Both the position numbers and the translations under genes were made by a program. A stretch of 29,406 nucleotides of DNA, from NCBI GenBank assembly GCA_000431515.1, contig HF991369.1:168701-198106 (forward strand), read 5' to 3'. This stretch comes from Clostridium sp. CAG:632. GTDB taxonomy: Bacteria > Bacillota > Clostridia > Lachnospirales > Lachnospiraceae. The notes below the pieces were generated by a model. The model searched no databases. It worked only from the letters and a program-made list of their open reading frames with translations, and had not been told where the DNA came from. Of the stretch, positions 14,515 to 22,879 are shown in pieces (position 1 is the stretch's first letter; the number at the start of each line of letters is the position of its first letter).

Positions 14515-15774
14515 TTAAATACCATAAATAATATTTTTTATTTCCGGATGAGCCTGAATATCTCCCATCAACGTAATTCCAAGCCGCTCATGGTTCAAAA
14601 ACTCCTGCATGAACCGGATCAGATCCTCTCTTTTTATCTGCTCCAATTCAGAAAGCATTTCCTCCGGAGAAATAAACCGGTCATAATAAAGAAAACTACG
14701 TGCATTATGATTCATGCGGTTATGTGTATTTTCCATGGACAGATACAATTCCGAACGGATCTGCGATAATGTCTGTCGGATTTCTTCCTCTGTCGGCCCT
14801 GTTTTCTGTAATTTCCGGATAACATCTAAGATTCCTTCACCTACATCACCTGCATGTTCCGGATTCATGCCTGCATATATCTGAATCGTTCCTGCATTCC
14901 GATAGGAACTTCCATACGAATAAATGCTATAGCAATGACCTTGTTCCTCCCGTATCTGCTGAAATAGTCTAGAGCAGGAACTTCCGCCTAAAATGCTATT
15001 TGCCATAGAAAGGATATAACTTCTGCAGTCTGTATGGCTAATTCCCGGAAAACCCATGCATAAATGCATCTGCTCGGTTTCTTTCTGAAAAACCTGTCGT
15101 ATCGGATAATATGTCGGAGCATCTGATTTTCTTATACCCTTACCATGCGGAATTTCCGAGAAACTGCTTTCAAGCAATTCCCTTACTTTCTGTACATCAA
15201 CATTGCCTGCCACTGATATCAGCACACGCTCCGCAACATAAGATTCTTTCCAGAACCTTACCAGTTCATCTCTTGTAATCCGTCTGACATTTTCTTCTTT
15301 TCCGGAAATAATATATCCAAGCGGACTGCCCTTCCATGCCAATTTCTGAAACTGTTCCTGTACCATATCTTCCGGAGAATCTTCATACATATCGATTTCA
15401 TCCAGAATAATACCCTTCTCTTTTTCCAGATCATCTTCACGAAACACAGAATGGCACAACATATCACCCAGAATTTCTACAATAGATGGCAGCTGTTCAT
15501 CCAATACTCTGGCATAAAAACAGGTCACCTCTTTTGCTGTATATGCATTCAGATCGTCTCCGAGCCGTGCTGTCTCGATTGCTATTTCCCGGGCACTTCT
15601 TTTCTCTGTTCCCTTAAACAACATATGTTCAATCATATGCGATATTCCATTATTCTGTTCTGTTTCATATGCCGAACCGACCTCAACATAAATGCCCAAT
15701 GCAACTGAACGTACATTGGGCACTGTTTCGATTATAGTCCGAATTCCATTTGATAATTTACTCTCTTCTATCAT
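14515..15774 (-). CDS. M16-family zinc metalloprotease (processing-peptidase type)
   Basis: 419 residues, a single M16 unit of two similar halves. The inverted zinc motif HMIEH (46-50) and the distal ligand Glu126 in LDEIDMYEDSPED fit the catalytic HxxEH-(about 75)-E pattern. KGTEKRS and LNAYTAKE are further M16 landmarks, and the C-terminal half carries the R-Y-type segment SSCSRLFQQIREEQGHCYSIYS. It resembles the YmxG/MlpA group of Bacillus. No signal peptide, so probably cytoplasmic; the substrate is unknown. It follows xerD by 11 bases with AAGGA before the ATG, so the two are likely co-transcribed from the xerD promoter. Confidence 0.9.
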   Translation of the reverse strand: MIEESKLSNGIRTIIETVPNVRSVALGIYVEVGSAYETEQNNGISHMIEHMLFKGTEKRSAREIAIETARLGDDLNAYTAKEVTCFYARVLDEQLPSIVEILGDMLCHSVFREDDLEKEKGIILDEIDMYEDSPEDMVQEQFQKLAWKGSPLGYIISGKEENVRRITRDELVRFWKESYVAERVLISVAGNVDVQKVRELLESSFSEIPHGKGIRKSDAPTYYPIRQVFQKETEQMHLCMGFPGISHTDCRSYILSMANSILGGSSCSRLFQQIREEQGHCYSIYSYGSSYRNAGTIQIYAGMNPEHAGDVGEGILDVIRKLQKTGPTEEEIRQTLSQIRSELYLSMENTHNRMNHNARSFLYYDRFISPEEMLSELEQIKREDLIRFMQEFLNHERLGITLMGDIQAHPEIKNIIYGI

Positions 15775-15785
15775 ATAAATATTCC

Positions 15786-16673
15786 TTATGCCTTTTTAGC
15801 TCTTGGATGAGCCTGATCATATATTTCTTTTAAACGGACAGCATTTCTTTTTACATAAATCTGGGTAGTTGAAATATCAGAATGACCTAACATTTCCTGC
15901 ACTGCCTTTAGATCTGCCCCATTTTCAACCAGATGTGATGCAAATGAATGCCGGATCATATGTGGTGTAATATCTTTCTCAATTCCTGCCATATTGGCAT
16001 AATGTTTGATTATTTTCCAAAAACCCTGTCTGGTCATCACGCCACCCTGATAGTTCACAAACAGATACTCACTTTCTTTATTCAGGGAATCCCGTCCCAA
16101 TTGCAGATACCGCAAGATAGCTTCCTTTGCCACCCGCTCAAACGGAATTACACGTTCCTTTTCTCCATCGTGACAACAGATATAATTCATATGCAGATTC
16201 ACATCCTGAACCTTTAACGAAATTAATTCCGATACCCGAATTCCGGTTGCATAAAGCAATTCCAGCATCGCCTTATCCCGCAATTCCTTCGGTGAATTGC
16301 CGGATGGCTGTTCCAATAGCAATTCTACTTCAGCCACAGATAAAATCTGCGGTATTTTCTTTTCTACATGTGGCGGCTTCAATTGTTCAGACGGATCCTG
16401 CCGGATTCTTCCTTTTCGTAATAAAAACACGAAAAAAGCACGAATAGACGCTACGCTTCTGGAAATTGTAGCTGTAGACATCCCCTGCTTTTCCAAATAA
16501 AGAACATAGCTCGTCAAACTGGTAGCTGTCACCATATCAACTGAAGTACGTCCTTGTTCTTCCATATATTTTTCAAATTTCACCAGATCCCTGCGATATG
16601 CCGCTATTGTATTTATACTCGAACGCTTCACATCTCTTAAATAGGTCTCAAAGTAACCAATCTCTTCACCCAT
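15786..16673 (-). CDS. xerD: Site-specific tyrosine recombinase XerD
   Basis: 295 residues, with an N-terminal SAM-like core-binding domain (about 1-90) and a C-terminal catalytic domain. The full catalytic set is visible: Arg146 in ATGIRVSEL, Lys172 in GEKERV, His238 and Arg241 in HMIRH, His264 in LGHSD and nucleophile Tyr273 in TTQIYV. XerD with XerC resolves chromosome dimers at dif. Length and the housekeeping context (SpoIIM-like and Nudix genes upstream) favour XerD over an integrase. It has a strong own promoter (16711-16739) and a GAAAGG ribosome-binding site with long spacing. Confidence 0.93.
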   Translation of the reverse strand: MGEEIGYFETYLRDVKRSSINTIAAYRRDLVKFEKYMEEQGRTSVDMVTATSLTSYVLYLEKQGMSTATISRSVASIRAFFVFLLRKGRIRQDPSEQLKPPHVEKKIPQILSVAEVELLLEQPSGNSPKELRDKAMLELLYATGIRVSELISLKVQDVNLHMNYICCHDGEKERVIPFERVAKEAILRYLQLGRDSLNKESEYLFVNYQGGVMTRQGFWKIIKHYANMAGIEKDITPHMIRHSFASHLVENGADLKAVQEMLGHSDISTTQIYVKRNAVRLKEIYDQAHPRAKKA

Positions 16674-16710
16674 TCAACAATACCTTTCACAATTCGCCGA
16701 TATTGTTTTT

Positions 16711-16739
16711 ATTATAATCAGTAATTCCTTAAAAATCAA
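16711..16739 (-). promoter_or_regulatory. Sigma-A promoter of xerD
   Basis: On the minus strand, TTGATT (16734-16739), a 17-base spacer and a consensus TATAAT (16711-16716), preceded by TGAT. It sits between the SpoIIM-like stop and the xerD start and gives a leader of about 30 bases. Confidence 0.8.
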
Positions 16740-16766
16740 TATACAAAATATGCATTTTCAATTGTC

Positions 16767-17315
16767 TTAACTTCTCATAACCCACTGGATGAGTAATGGT
16801 GAGACAAACCCTTCTGCCAAAATACCGATCATTGTAAACAAAAGTGGTAATACAATACACTTCACCCCATAGCTGAATATATGCTGTGATTGTTCTTCCA
16901 TCTTCCATCGCATCCGGATAAAACTTCCAAATGCTATAATATAAAGCAAACTATGCGGGAAAAACAAACTCACTGCAAACAACATCCCCTGAATACCCAG
17001 CCGTATTGTTTCCAACGAAAGGATCATTCCCCATATCATTCCGCCAAAAAACACTCCCAGCAGCACAATAATTGCCGGATTTCCCAAAAAGCCAAGCACA
17101 CACAAAAACACAAACTGGATTCCTCTTTGGCGAAGCAGATAAAACAGAAAATCTTTTCTTGCCTGTTGAAGCCATCCGGCTGCCGAGTATTGATCCACTG
17201 CAAATATATACAGAAAATCAGATTTCATAAGGCCGGCTGTATTGGCCAGAACCGTCCCTGTTATAATACCTGTAAAGCATGTTAATATCAGCCATGAAAT
17301 CCTTTTTTCACTCAT
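16767..17315 (-). CDS. SpoIIM-like integral membrane protein
   Basis: 182 residues with about five hydrophobic segments (near 9-26, 64-78, 80-97, 109-127 and 150-170). The overall pattern, a first helix with a glycine/threonine-rich face, a mid-chain FLGNPAIIVLLGVFFGG stretch and FPHSLLYIIAFG, fits the SpoIIM family. SpoIIM, with SpoIID and SpoIIP, remodels septal peptidoglycan during engulfment; the family also contains non-sporulation members. Position between xerD and a Nudix gene matches Clostridia spoIIM. It is a little shorter than Bacillus SpoIIM. GGAGGTGG precedes the ATG, and the leader can form alternative hairpins that touch this site. Confidence 0.75.
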   Translation of the reverse strand: MSEKRISWLILTCFTGIITGTVLANTAGLMKSDFLYIFAVDQYSAAGWLQQARKDFLFYLLRQRGIQFVFLCVLGFLGNPAIIVLLGVFFGGMIWGMILSLETIRLGIQGMLFAVSLFFPHSLLYIIAFGSFIRMRWKMEEQSQHIFSYGVKCIVLPLLFTMIGILAEGFVSPLLIQWVMRS

Positions 17316-17379
17316 GTGCCACCTCCGGATACTTCATAAATCCGGACAACATCCGGCTTATACTATATATGCTGCAGTA

Positions 17380-17931
17380 TCAGAGTTTATTCGTATTGTC
17401 TCCGCTTTTTAACTGATAATACTGTATGGCGATCACTGTTTTTGCATCTATGATTTCACGATTTTTTATCATTCGCACCGCATCCTCCAGTTTCAGATAA
17501 CAAATATCTATAAATTCTTCCGGATCCGGATGTCTCTCACAAGGAGTCAGCTTTTCCGCCAAATAAATATCTGTTTTTTCATCACATACACCGATTGCTC
17601 CATACACCTGTGCTATAAACTCCATGTTTCCGGCTATATAGCCGGTTTCTTCCTGTAATTCGCGTCTGGCACAGGTTTCACCGGATTTATCCGTCGGCTC
17701 TAACAATCCGGCCGGGATTTCATACACTTCTTTATCGACACTGTTGCGATATTGCCGGACAACTACCAACTTTCCGTCTTCTGTGATCGGCAATACGGCA
17801 GCTCCGCCGGAATGCCTGATCAAATCATATACTACTTTTTTTCCGTCAGGAAGCAGAAGTCTATCCCGGTAAACCTCAATAATTCCCCCGCGATATGCTA
17901 ATTCTTCGCCTAATTTCTTATATTTTGCCAT
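17380..17931 (-). CDS. Nudix hydrolase, ADP-ribose pyrophosphatase-like
   Basis: 183 residues. The nucleotide-diphosphate hydrolase core is shown by GGAAVLPITEDGKLVVVRQYR, then EIPAGLLE and the Nudix helix RELQEETGY (residues 90-98). This matches the ADP-ribose pyrophosphatase branch (NudF-like), which hydrolyses ADP-ribose to AMP and ribose 5-phosphate. The Nudix box differs from the textbook pattern: between the leading Gly and the REL motif there are 14 residues where 13 are usual, and the first acidic position is Asp rather than Glu. The REXXEE metal-binding core is intact. AGGAGG precedes the ATG. The gene lies just downstream of the rny terminator. Confidence 0.88.
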   Translation of the reverse strand: MAKYKKLGEELAYRGGIIEVYRDRLLLPDGKKVVYDLIRHSGGAAVLPITEDGKLVVVRQYRNSVDKEVYEIPAGLLEPTDKSGETCARRELQEETGYIAGNMEFIAQVYGAIGVCDEKTDIYLAEKLTPCERHPDPEEFIDICYLKLEDAVRMIKNREIIDAKTVIAIQYYQLKSGDNTNKL

Positions 17932-17992
17932 TCATTCTATCCTCCTGTGTTTCTAATCACCATCGTAATATATATCATCCGAATCTGCAAAT

Positions 17993-18035
17993 AAAAAAAC
18001 CGCCATAATACCAATCACTATTGATACTATGGCGG
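17993..18035 (-). terminator. Strong rho-independent terminator after rny
   Basis: Arms 18000-18015 and 18020-18035 pair over 16 bp (two G-U pairs on the minus-strand transcript) around a 4-nt loop, AGTG, and seven T's follow. It is the strongest terminator in the window. Confidence 0.92.
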
Positions 18036-18075
18036 ATGTTTTCAGCATTATGCTTCAATGACTCAATGTTTTGGA

Positions 18076-19626
18076 CTACTTTGCAACATCAGTTGCACGG
18101 GATTCACGAATCAAGCTGACCTTAATCTGTCCTGGATATTCTAACTCACTTTCAATCTGCTTTGCAATATCATGTGCAAGAATAACCATATCCGCATCAC
18201 TGACCTGCTCCGGAACTACCATTACACGAATCTCTCTACCTGCCTGAATAGCAAAAGTTTTATCAACACCATTAAAGCTGTTTGCAATTGCTTCTAACTG
18301 TGTCAGTCTTGTTGTGTATGTCTCCAACGTTTCACGTCTGGCACCCGGTCTTGCCGCTGAAATCGTATCGGCTGCCTGCACGATACATGCGATCAAGGAT
18401 TCCGGTTCAACATCACCATGGTGAGCTTCTACTGCATTAATTACAATCGGAGATTCCTTATATTTCCGGCATAAATCAACACCAATTGAAATATGGGAAC
18501 CTTCCATCTCATGATCTAAGGCTTTACCAATATCATGAAGAAGACCTGCTCTCTTTGCCATACGGATATCAACACCGATCTCACCGGCTAACAATCCACA
18601 TAACTGAGCAACCTCAACGGAATGCTTTAATGCATTCTGACCATAACTGGTTCTGAATTTCATCTTTCCCAGTAACCGAACCAGCTCCGGATGAATGCCA
18701 TGTACACCCACTTCTAATGTAGCTGCCTCGCCTTCTTCCCGCATTGCCGTCTCAACTTCTTTCTGCGCTTTCTCAACCATCTCTTCAATTCTGGCCGGAT
18801 GGATTCTTCCATCAATGATCAATTTTTCCAGCGCAATTCTTGCTACCTCACGACGAATCGGATCGAAACTTGATAAAATGACTGCTTCCGGTGTGTCATC
18901 AATAATTAAATCTACACCTGTCAAAGTTTCAAGGGTTCTGATATTTCTTCCCTCTCGACCGATAATTCTTCCCTTCATTTCATCGTTTGGCAACTGAACC
19001 AGCGAAATTGTTGCCTCTGCAACATGGTCTGCAGCACATTTCTGTATTGCATTTACCACATATTCTTTCGCCTTCTTACCGGCTTCTTCCTTTGCCCGGC
19101 TTTCCATTTCCTTGATCATGACTGCAGTTTCATGCTTTACTTCATCTTCCACAGTCTTTAATAAGTAATCTTTTGCCTGTTCAGAGGTTAATCCAGAGAT
19201 TCTCTCTAGTTCCTGCAGCCGCTTTGCCTGGAGTTCCTCAACCTTTGCCTTCTGCTTTTCAAGCGAAGCCTCTTTGGCAGCTAATGAAGCTTCTTTCTTT
19301 TCAATCTGTTCGGATTTACGATCCAAATTTTCTTCTTTTGAAAGAACTCGCTTCTCCATACGCTGTACTTCATTTCGACGCTCTTTAATCTCTTTATCAA
19401 ATTCATTTTTGATCCGAAGATTTTCTTCCTTTGCGTCTAACAATGCTTCACGCTTCTTTGCTTCGGCAGTCTTGAGGGCTTCATCAATAATCTCTCGAGC
19501 TTTATCTTCAGCCTTGCCGGTCTTACTTTCTGCGACATTCTTGCGATATGCAATCGCAACAAACCACGTAATAACGGCAACCACTAATACTATAATAGCA
19601 CAAATTATATATTGAATCGGGTCCAC
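18076..19626 (-). CDS. rny: Ribonuclease Y (membrane-anchored endoribonuclease)
   Basis: 516 residues. An N-terminal membrane anchor (about 6-26) is followed by a long charged coiled coil (35-180), a KH RNA-binding domain with GRIIGREGR (219-227), and an HD catalytic domain with His364-Asp365 in LLHDIGKA. RNase Y starts bulk mRNA decay in many Firmicutes. Its start is GTG (19624-19626), supported by AGGAGG 7 bases upstream and by the normal N-terminus MDPIQYII; this Shine-Dalgarno is half of an AGGAG-GTG-CTCCT palindrome. A near-consensus promoter (19674-19702) and a UUCG-loop hairpin (19653-19666) precede it, and a strong terminator follows. Confidence 0.96.
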   Translation of the reverse strand: MDPIQYIICAIIVLVVAVITWFVAIAYRKNVAESKTGKAEDKAREIIDEALKTAEAKKREALLDAKEENLRIKNEFDKEIKERRNEVQRMEKRVLSKEENLDRKSEQIEKKEASLAAKEASLEKQKAKVEELQAKRLQELERISGLTSEQAKDYLLKTVEDEVKHETAVMIKEMESRAKEEAGKKAKEYVVNAIQKCAADHVAEATISLVQLPNDEMKGRIIGREGRNIRTLETLTGVDLIIDDTPEAVILSSFDPIRREVARIALEKLIIDGRIHPARIEEMVEKAQKEVETAMREEGEAATLEVGVHGIHPELVRLLGKMKFRTSYGQNALKHSVEVAQLCGLLAGEIGVDIRMAKRAGLLHDIGKALDHEMEGSHISIGVDLCRKYKESPIVINAVEAHHGDVEPESLIACIVQAADTISAARPGARRETLETYTTRLTQLEAIANSFNGVDKTFAIQAGREIRVMVVPEQVSDADMVILAHDIAKQIESELEYPGQIKVSLIRESRATDVAK

Positions 19627-19673
19627 AGGAGCACCTCCTTATTTAGTTTTCATTGTACGAATACAACATAACA

Positions 19674-19702
19674 ATTCTATACTTATTTGTGCATTATGTC
19701 AA
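19674..19702 (-). promoter_or_regulatory. Sigma-A promoter of rny
   Basis: On the minus strand, consensus TTGACA (19697-19702), a 17-base spacer and TAGAAT (19674-19679). The leader, about 40 bases, contains TTGTA-TTCG-TACAA, a small tetraloop hairpin. Confidence 0.85.
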
Positions 19703-19782
19703 GTCCTCTGAAAAAATCTTCTCACATTTTTGTATAAATGCCTAATCAATTTCAACACTTTTCATCAAAAAACAGATGTTTT

Positions 19783-20253
19783 TCATTCTTCCTGTACAAT
19801 AGCAGTTTGTACAAGTACAGATTTTATCATTGCGTACGCATAGCCCTTCTGCATAAAGTATATGATGCATTTATCATACTGGCCGTCTTTTTCCATATCA
19901 TGAGAATTCATATACTTTTCCACTGCCCGTTTCAATATCTGTTCTTCGTCATATTGATACAGTTCCAGATAGTCATCAATCTCTGCCTGCCGGATTCCTT
20001 TCATATACAATTTATCGAGAATCTGCCTACGATTCAACCGCTGGCAATGACTTGCTACATATTGTTCCGTAAATCTCTGATCATTAACAAAATCATACTG
20101 TTTTAAAAACAACAGAACTTCGTCTATTGTCTTTTCTGTATATTTTTTTCGACTCAGTTTCTGCCTGATCTGGAATTCCGACTGTTCCAGACAGGTCAGA
20201 CTCCGAAGTGCATATTCTTTTGCCTGTACATATTCTGCCCGGTTCCGTTCCAC
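19783..20253 (-). CDS. recX: Recombination regulator RecX
   Basis: 156 residues, cytoplasmic; three tandem three-helix units. RecX family landmarks include the opening ALRSLTCLEQSEFQIRQKL, then FLKQYDFVNDQRFTEQYV and KGIRQAEIDDYL. RecX binds RecA filaments and modulates them. The start is GTG (20251-20253), with GAGGAG 6-7 bases upstream that overlaps the end of recA; only 3 bases separate the two genes, so translation is probably coupled. The only hairpin after the stop is AT-rich and weak, so its terminator is unclear. Confidence 0.9.
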   Translation of the reverse strand: MERNRAEYVQAKEYALRSLTCLEQSEFQIRQKLSRKKYTEKTIDEVLLFLKQYDFVNDQRFTEQYVASHCQRLNRRQILDKLYMKGIRQAEIDDYLELYQYDEEQILKRAVEKYMNSHDMEKDGQYDKCIIYFMQKGYAYAMIKSVLVQTAIVQEE

Positions 20254-20256
20254 AGC

Positions 20257-21324
20257 CTACTCCTCTTTTGCTTTACTCTTTGCCGTTCTGCCCGGTTTGT
20301 CTGTTTCCTCTGCAGTCTCTGCCTCTTCTGCTCCAATTCCGCATTTCTCACGGACTATTGTTTCTATTTCTGCCATTACCGCAGGATTTTCCTTCAGGTA
20401 TGTCTTCGCATTCTCTCTTCCCTGACCGATTTTTTCTCCCTGATACGCGAACCAGGCACCGGATTTCTGAACCACCTCATTCGCAACAGCCAGATCAAGA
20501 ATATCACCTTCTCTGGAAATACCTTCACCAAACATGATATCAAATTCTGCTTCTTTAAACGGTGGAGCGACCTTGTTCTTAACTACTTTTACTCTGGTAC
20601 GGTTTCCGACAATGTCTGTTCCCTTTTTCAATGTTTCGATTCTCCGTACATCCAACCGGACAGAAGAATAGAATTTCAAAGCGCGTCCTCCGGTTGTTGT
20701 TTCCGGATTACCAAACATAACACCTACTTTTTCACGAAGCTGGTTAATAAAAATCACTACACAATTGGATTTACTGATAACCGCTGTCAGCTTTCGAAGT
20801 GCCTGAGACATCAGTCTTGCCTGCAGCCCCACATGGGAATCGCCCATTTCACCGTCAATCTCTGCCTTTGGGACCAGCGCTGCTACCGAATCCACAATTA
20901 CAATATCCACGGCTCCGGAACGTACCATAGTTTCCGTGATCTCCAGTGCTTGCTCACCATTGTCCGGCTGTGAAATATACAGATTATCGATATCAACACC
21001 GATATTCTTCGCATATGCCGGATCCAACGCATGCTCCGCATCAATAAATCCTGCAATACCACCCTGTTTCTGTACTTCTGCTACTGCATGTAATGCAACC
21101 GTAGTCTTACCACTGGACTCCGGTCCGTAAATCTCTATAATTCTTCCCTTTGGTAATCCGCCAAGTCCCAGTGCAAGATCCAGACTCAGGGAACCTGTCG
21201 GAATCGTTTCTACATTCATCCCATTTCCGCTATCGCCAAGTTTCATAACGGATCCTTTACCATATTGTCTCTCAATCTGTGCCAGTGCGGCATCCAATGC
21301 TTTTAATTTTTCTTCACTTGCCAT
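20257..21324 (-). CDS. recA: Recombinase RecA
   Basis: 355 residues. The Walker A motif is GPESSGKT (67-74), followed by FIDAEHALDP, the VIVDSVAALVPKAE Walker B region, the L1 and L2 DNA-binding segments (around GDSHVGLQARLMSQALRKL and MFGNPETTTGG) and a charged C-terminal tail rich in Glu and Lys. RecA promotes strand exchange and, with DNA damage, LexA self-cleavage. AGGAGG precedes the ATG. The promoter has a consensus TTGACA, and a LexA-type box (21341-21353) lies in the leader, so SOS control is likely. recX is coupled downstream. Confidence 0.98.
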   Translation of the reverse strand: MASEEKLKALDAALAQIERQYGKGSVMKLGDSGNGMNVETIPTGSLSLDLALGLGGLPKGRIIEIYGPESSGKTTVALHAVAEVQKQGGIAGFIDAEHALDPAYAKNIGVDIDNLYISQPDNGEQALEITETMVRSGAVDIVIVDSVAALVPKAEIDGEMGDSHVGLQARLMSQALRKLTAVISKSNCVVIFINQLREKVGVMFGNPETTTGGRALKFYSSVRLDVRRIETLKKGTDIVGNRTRVKVVKNKVAPPFKEAEFDIMFGEGISREGDILDLAVANEVVQKSGAWFAYQGEKIGQGRENAKTYLKENPAVMAEIETIVREKCGIGAEEAETAEETDKPGRTAKSKAKEE

Positions 21325-21340
21325 AATATCCTCCTAAGCA

Positions 21341-21353
21341 AAACATACGTTCG
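21341..21353 (-). promoter_or_regulatory. LexA (SOS) box of recA
   Basis: On the minus strand the site reads CGAACGTATGTTT, matching the Gram-positive LexA pattern CGAAC-RNRY-GTTYG on its left half and in GTT; the final C is T. It sits between the predicted transcription start and the recA ribosome-binding site. Confidence 0.75.
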
Positions 21354-21363
21354 TTCTGTTCTA

Positions 21364-21392
21364 ATCCTAATATATTTTTTCTGTTCTGTCAA
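21364..21392 (-). promoter_or_regulatory. Sigma-A promoter of recA
   Basis: On the minus strand, consensus TTGACA (21387-21392), a 17-base spacer and TAGGAT (21364-21369). The string AGAACAGAA occurs both at the -35/spacer and just after the -10. Confidence 0.75.
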
Positions 21393-21521
21393 CTGCTTTT
21401 TATAATTCCCGTTTCTCTCCTCCCCATAAACAGATCCTTTCACTATATTCCCACATTATCATTTCACACATTTTCTATATTGTATCACACTTTGTCAATA
21501 AATAAAAGTTTTTTTATCATC

Positions 21522-21550
21522 TTGTTTTTTATTCTTTTTTCCTTTATAGT
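21522..21550 (+). promoter_or_regulatory. Candidate sigma-A promoter of tmcAL
   Basis: TTGTTT (21522-21527), a 17-base T-rich spacer and TATAGT (21545-21550), about 37 bases before the chosen tmcAL ATG. The rest of 21393-21521 is AT-rich and contains no recognisable gene. Confidence 0.6.
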
Positions 21551-21586
21551 AAATTATATATGATAATTTTGATCAGGAGCGTTTCT

Positions 21587-22849
21587 ATGCAGATTACAGG
21601 TATTATTGCTGAATATAATCCATTTCACAACGGTCATGCCTACCAGCTGTCACAGGCGCGTGAACAGACTCATGCCGATTATATTGTTGTTATTTTAAAT
21701 GGGAATTTTATGCAGCGCGGTGTCCCTGCCATTTTAAATAAATATCAACGGGCTGCGATGGCAGTTGCCCAGGGTGCGGATGCCGTATTTGAGCTTCCGA
21801 CATTATACGGGACTGCAAGCGCTGAATTCTTTGCTTACGGCGGCGTTCGGTTACTTGATGATTTAAATTGTATTTCTGCTTTATGTTTCGGATGTGAGGA
21901 TACCTCCCTTGAGCTTCTGCAGCAACTGGCTGATTTTCTGATTGAAGAACCTGAAAATTATCGTTGTATCCTGAATCAGGCATTATCCGACGGACTCTCC
22001 TTTCCAAAAGCCAGACAGCATGCTCTCCATGCCACATTTCAGGCCTCTGACGCTTCCTCAGAACAGTTGGATACTCTGCTAACCTCTCCCAATGCCATTC
22101 TTGGTATTGAATATTTAAAAGCACTCCGGCAGCTTCAAAGTTCTATCACACCTGCTATCTGTCTCCGCACGGATACCGGATACCATAATACTGCACTGAC
22201 CGGCCGTTTCTGCTCAGCCACCGCTATCCGCAAAGCTCTACTTTCTCATGGCTGCACCGAAAATCTGCTTCATTATCTGCCAGCAAGCACATATAGCATT
22301 CTTCAATCTGGTTGTCATATGCAGTCTCCTATTTCGCTTGATGACTTCTATCCTTATCTCCAGTATTGTCTCTGGAATCCGGCTCGTCCGCTCACAGAAT
22401 ATCTGGATATCAATACCGAGTTATCAAACCGGATTCAGACTTTATATGACCCGGCATTATCCTGCTCGGAATTTTTAGATCTTCTTGTTAATAAGTCTTA
22501 TACAAAAACCAGGATTCTACGTTCCCTGCTGCATATTCTGCTGGATATCCGTAGTGAACAGATGATGCTTCAGCGCAAAAGTAATAGCATGCATTATGCC
22601 CGATTGCTTGCCTTCCGTCAGGAAGCAGCGCCTTTACTTAAATATATTAATGCGCATTCTTCTATTCCTGTTATCAATAAGGTGTCCACCGGACTCCGGC
22701 AATTAAAAAATACCGACTCTCTCGGAGCTTCTCTGCTGGAACAGGATATTGCAAGTGCACATTTATATGAACTGGCTGCCAGCCGGCATTATCAGCGTAA
22801 TCCGGTCAATGATTTCCGTGCCGGTATTTTTATCGATTCCCAGTCATAA
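21587..22849 (+). CDS. tmcAL: tRNA(Met) cytidine acetate ligase (TmcAL, formerly YlbM)
   Basis: 420 residues from the chosen ATG. The nucleotidyltransferase signature IIAEYNPFHNGH (His14, His17) and GNFMQRGVPAILNKYQRA, then FELP and the SATAIRK segment, identify the family that makes N4-acetylcytidine at the wobble position of elongator tRNA-Met, using acetate and ATP. I place the start at 21587 because AGGAG lies 7 bases upstream and the protein then begins MQITGIIAEYNP, as homologues do; a start nine codons earlier lacks a site. ylbJ follows 30 bases later. In Bacillus, ylbM, ylbJ, coaD and rsmD also sit close together, which supports the call. Confidence 0.92.
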   Translation: MQITGIIAEYNPFHNGHAYQLSQAREQTHADYIVVILNGNFMQRGVPAILNKYQRAAMAVAQGADAVFELPTLYGTASAEFFAYGGVRLLDDLNCISALCFGCEDTSLELLQQLADFLIEEPENYRCILNQALSDGLSFPKARQHALHATFQASDASSEQLDTLLTSPNAILGIEYLKALRQLQSSITPAICLRTDTGYHNTALTGRFCSATAIRKALLSHGCTENLLHYLPASTYSILQSGCHMQSPISLDDFYPYLQYCLWNPARPLTEYLDINTELSNRIQTLYDPALSCSEFLDLLVNKSYTKTRILRSLLHILLDIRSEQMMLQRKSNSMHYARLLAFRQEAAPLLKYINAHSSIPVINKVSTGLRQLKNTDSLGASLLEQDIASAHLYELAASRHYQRNPVNDFRAGIFIDSQS

Positions 22850-22879
22850 ACTATACCAATTCCACTTGGGACACTTTAT

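Noticed and set aside
19740..19780. AT-rich inverted repeat after recX as a terminator
   Set aside because: The stem is short and nearly all A-T pairs; I cannot separate it from background AT-richness.
21708..22124. Minus-strand 138-codon frame inside tmcAL
   Set aside because: Arg/Gln-rich antisense product with no family resemblance.
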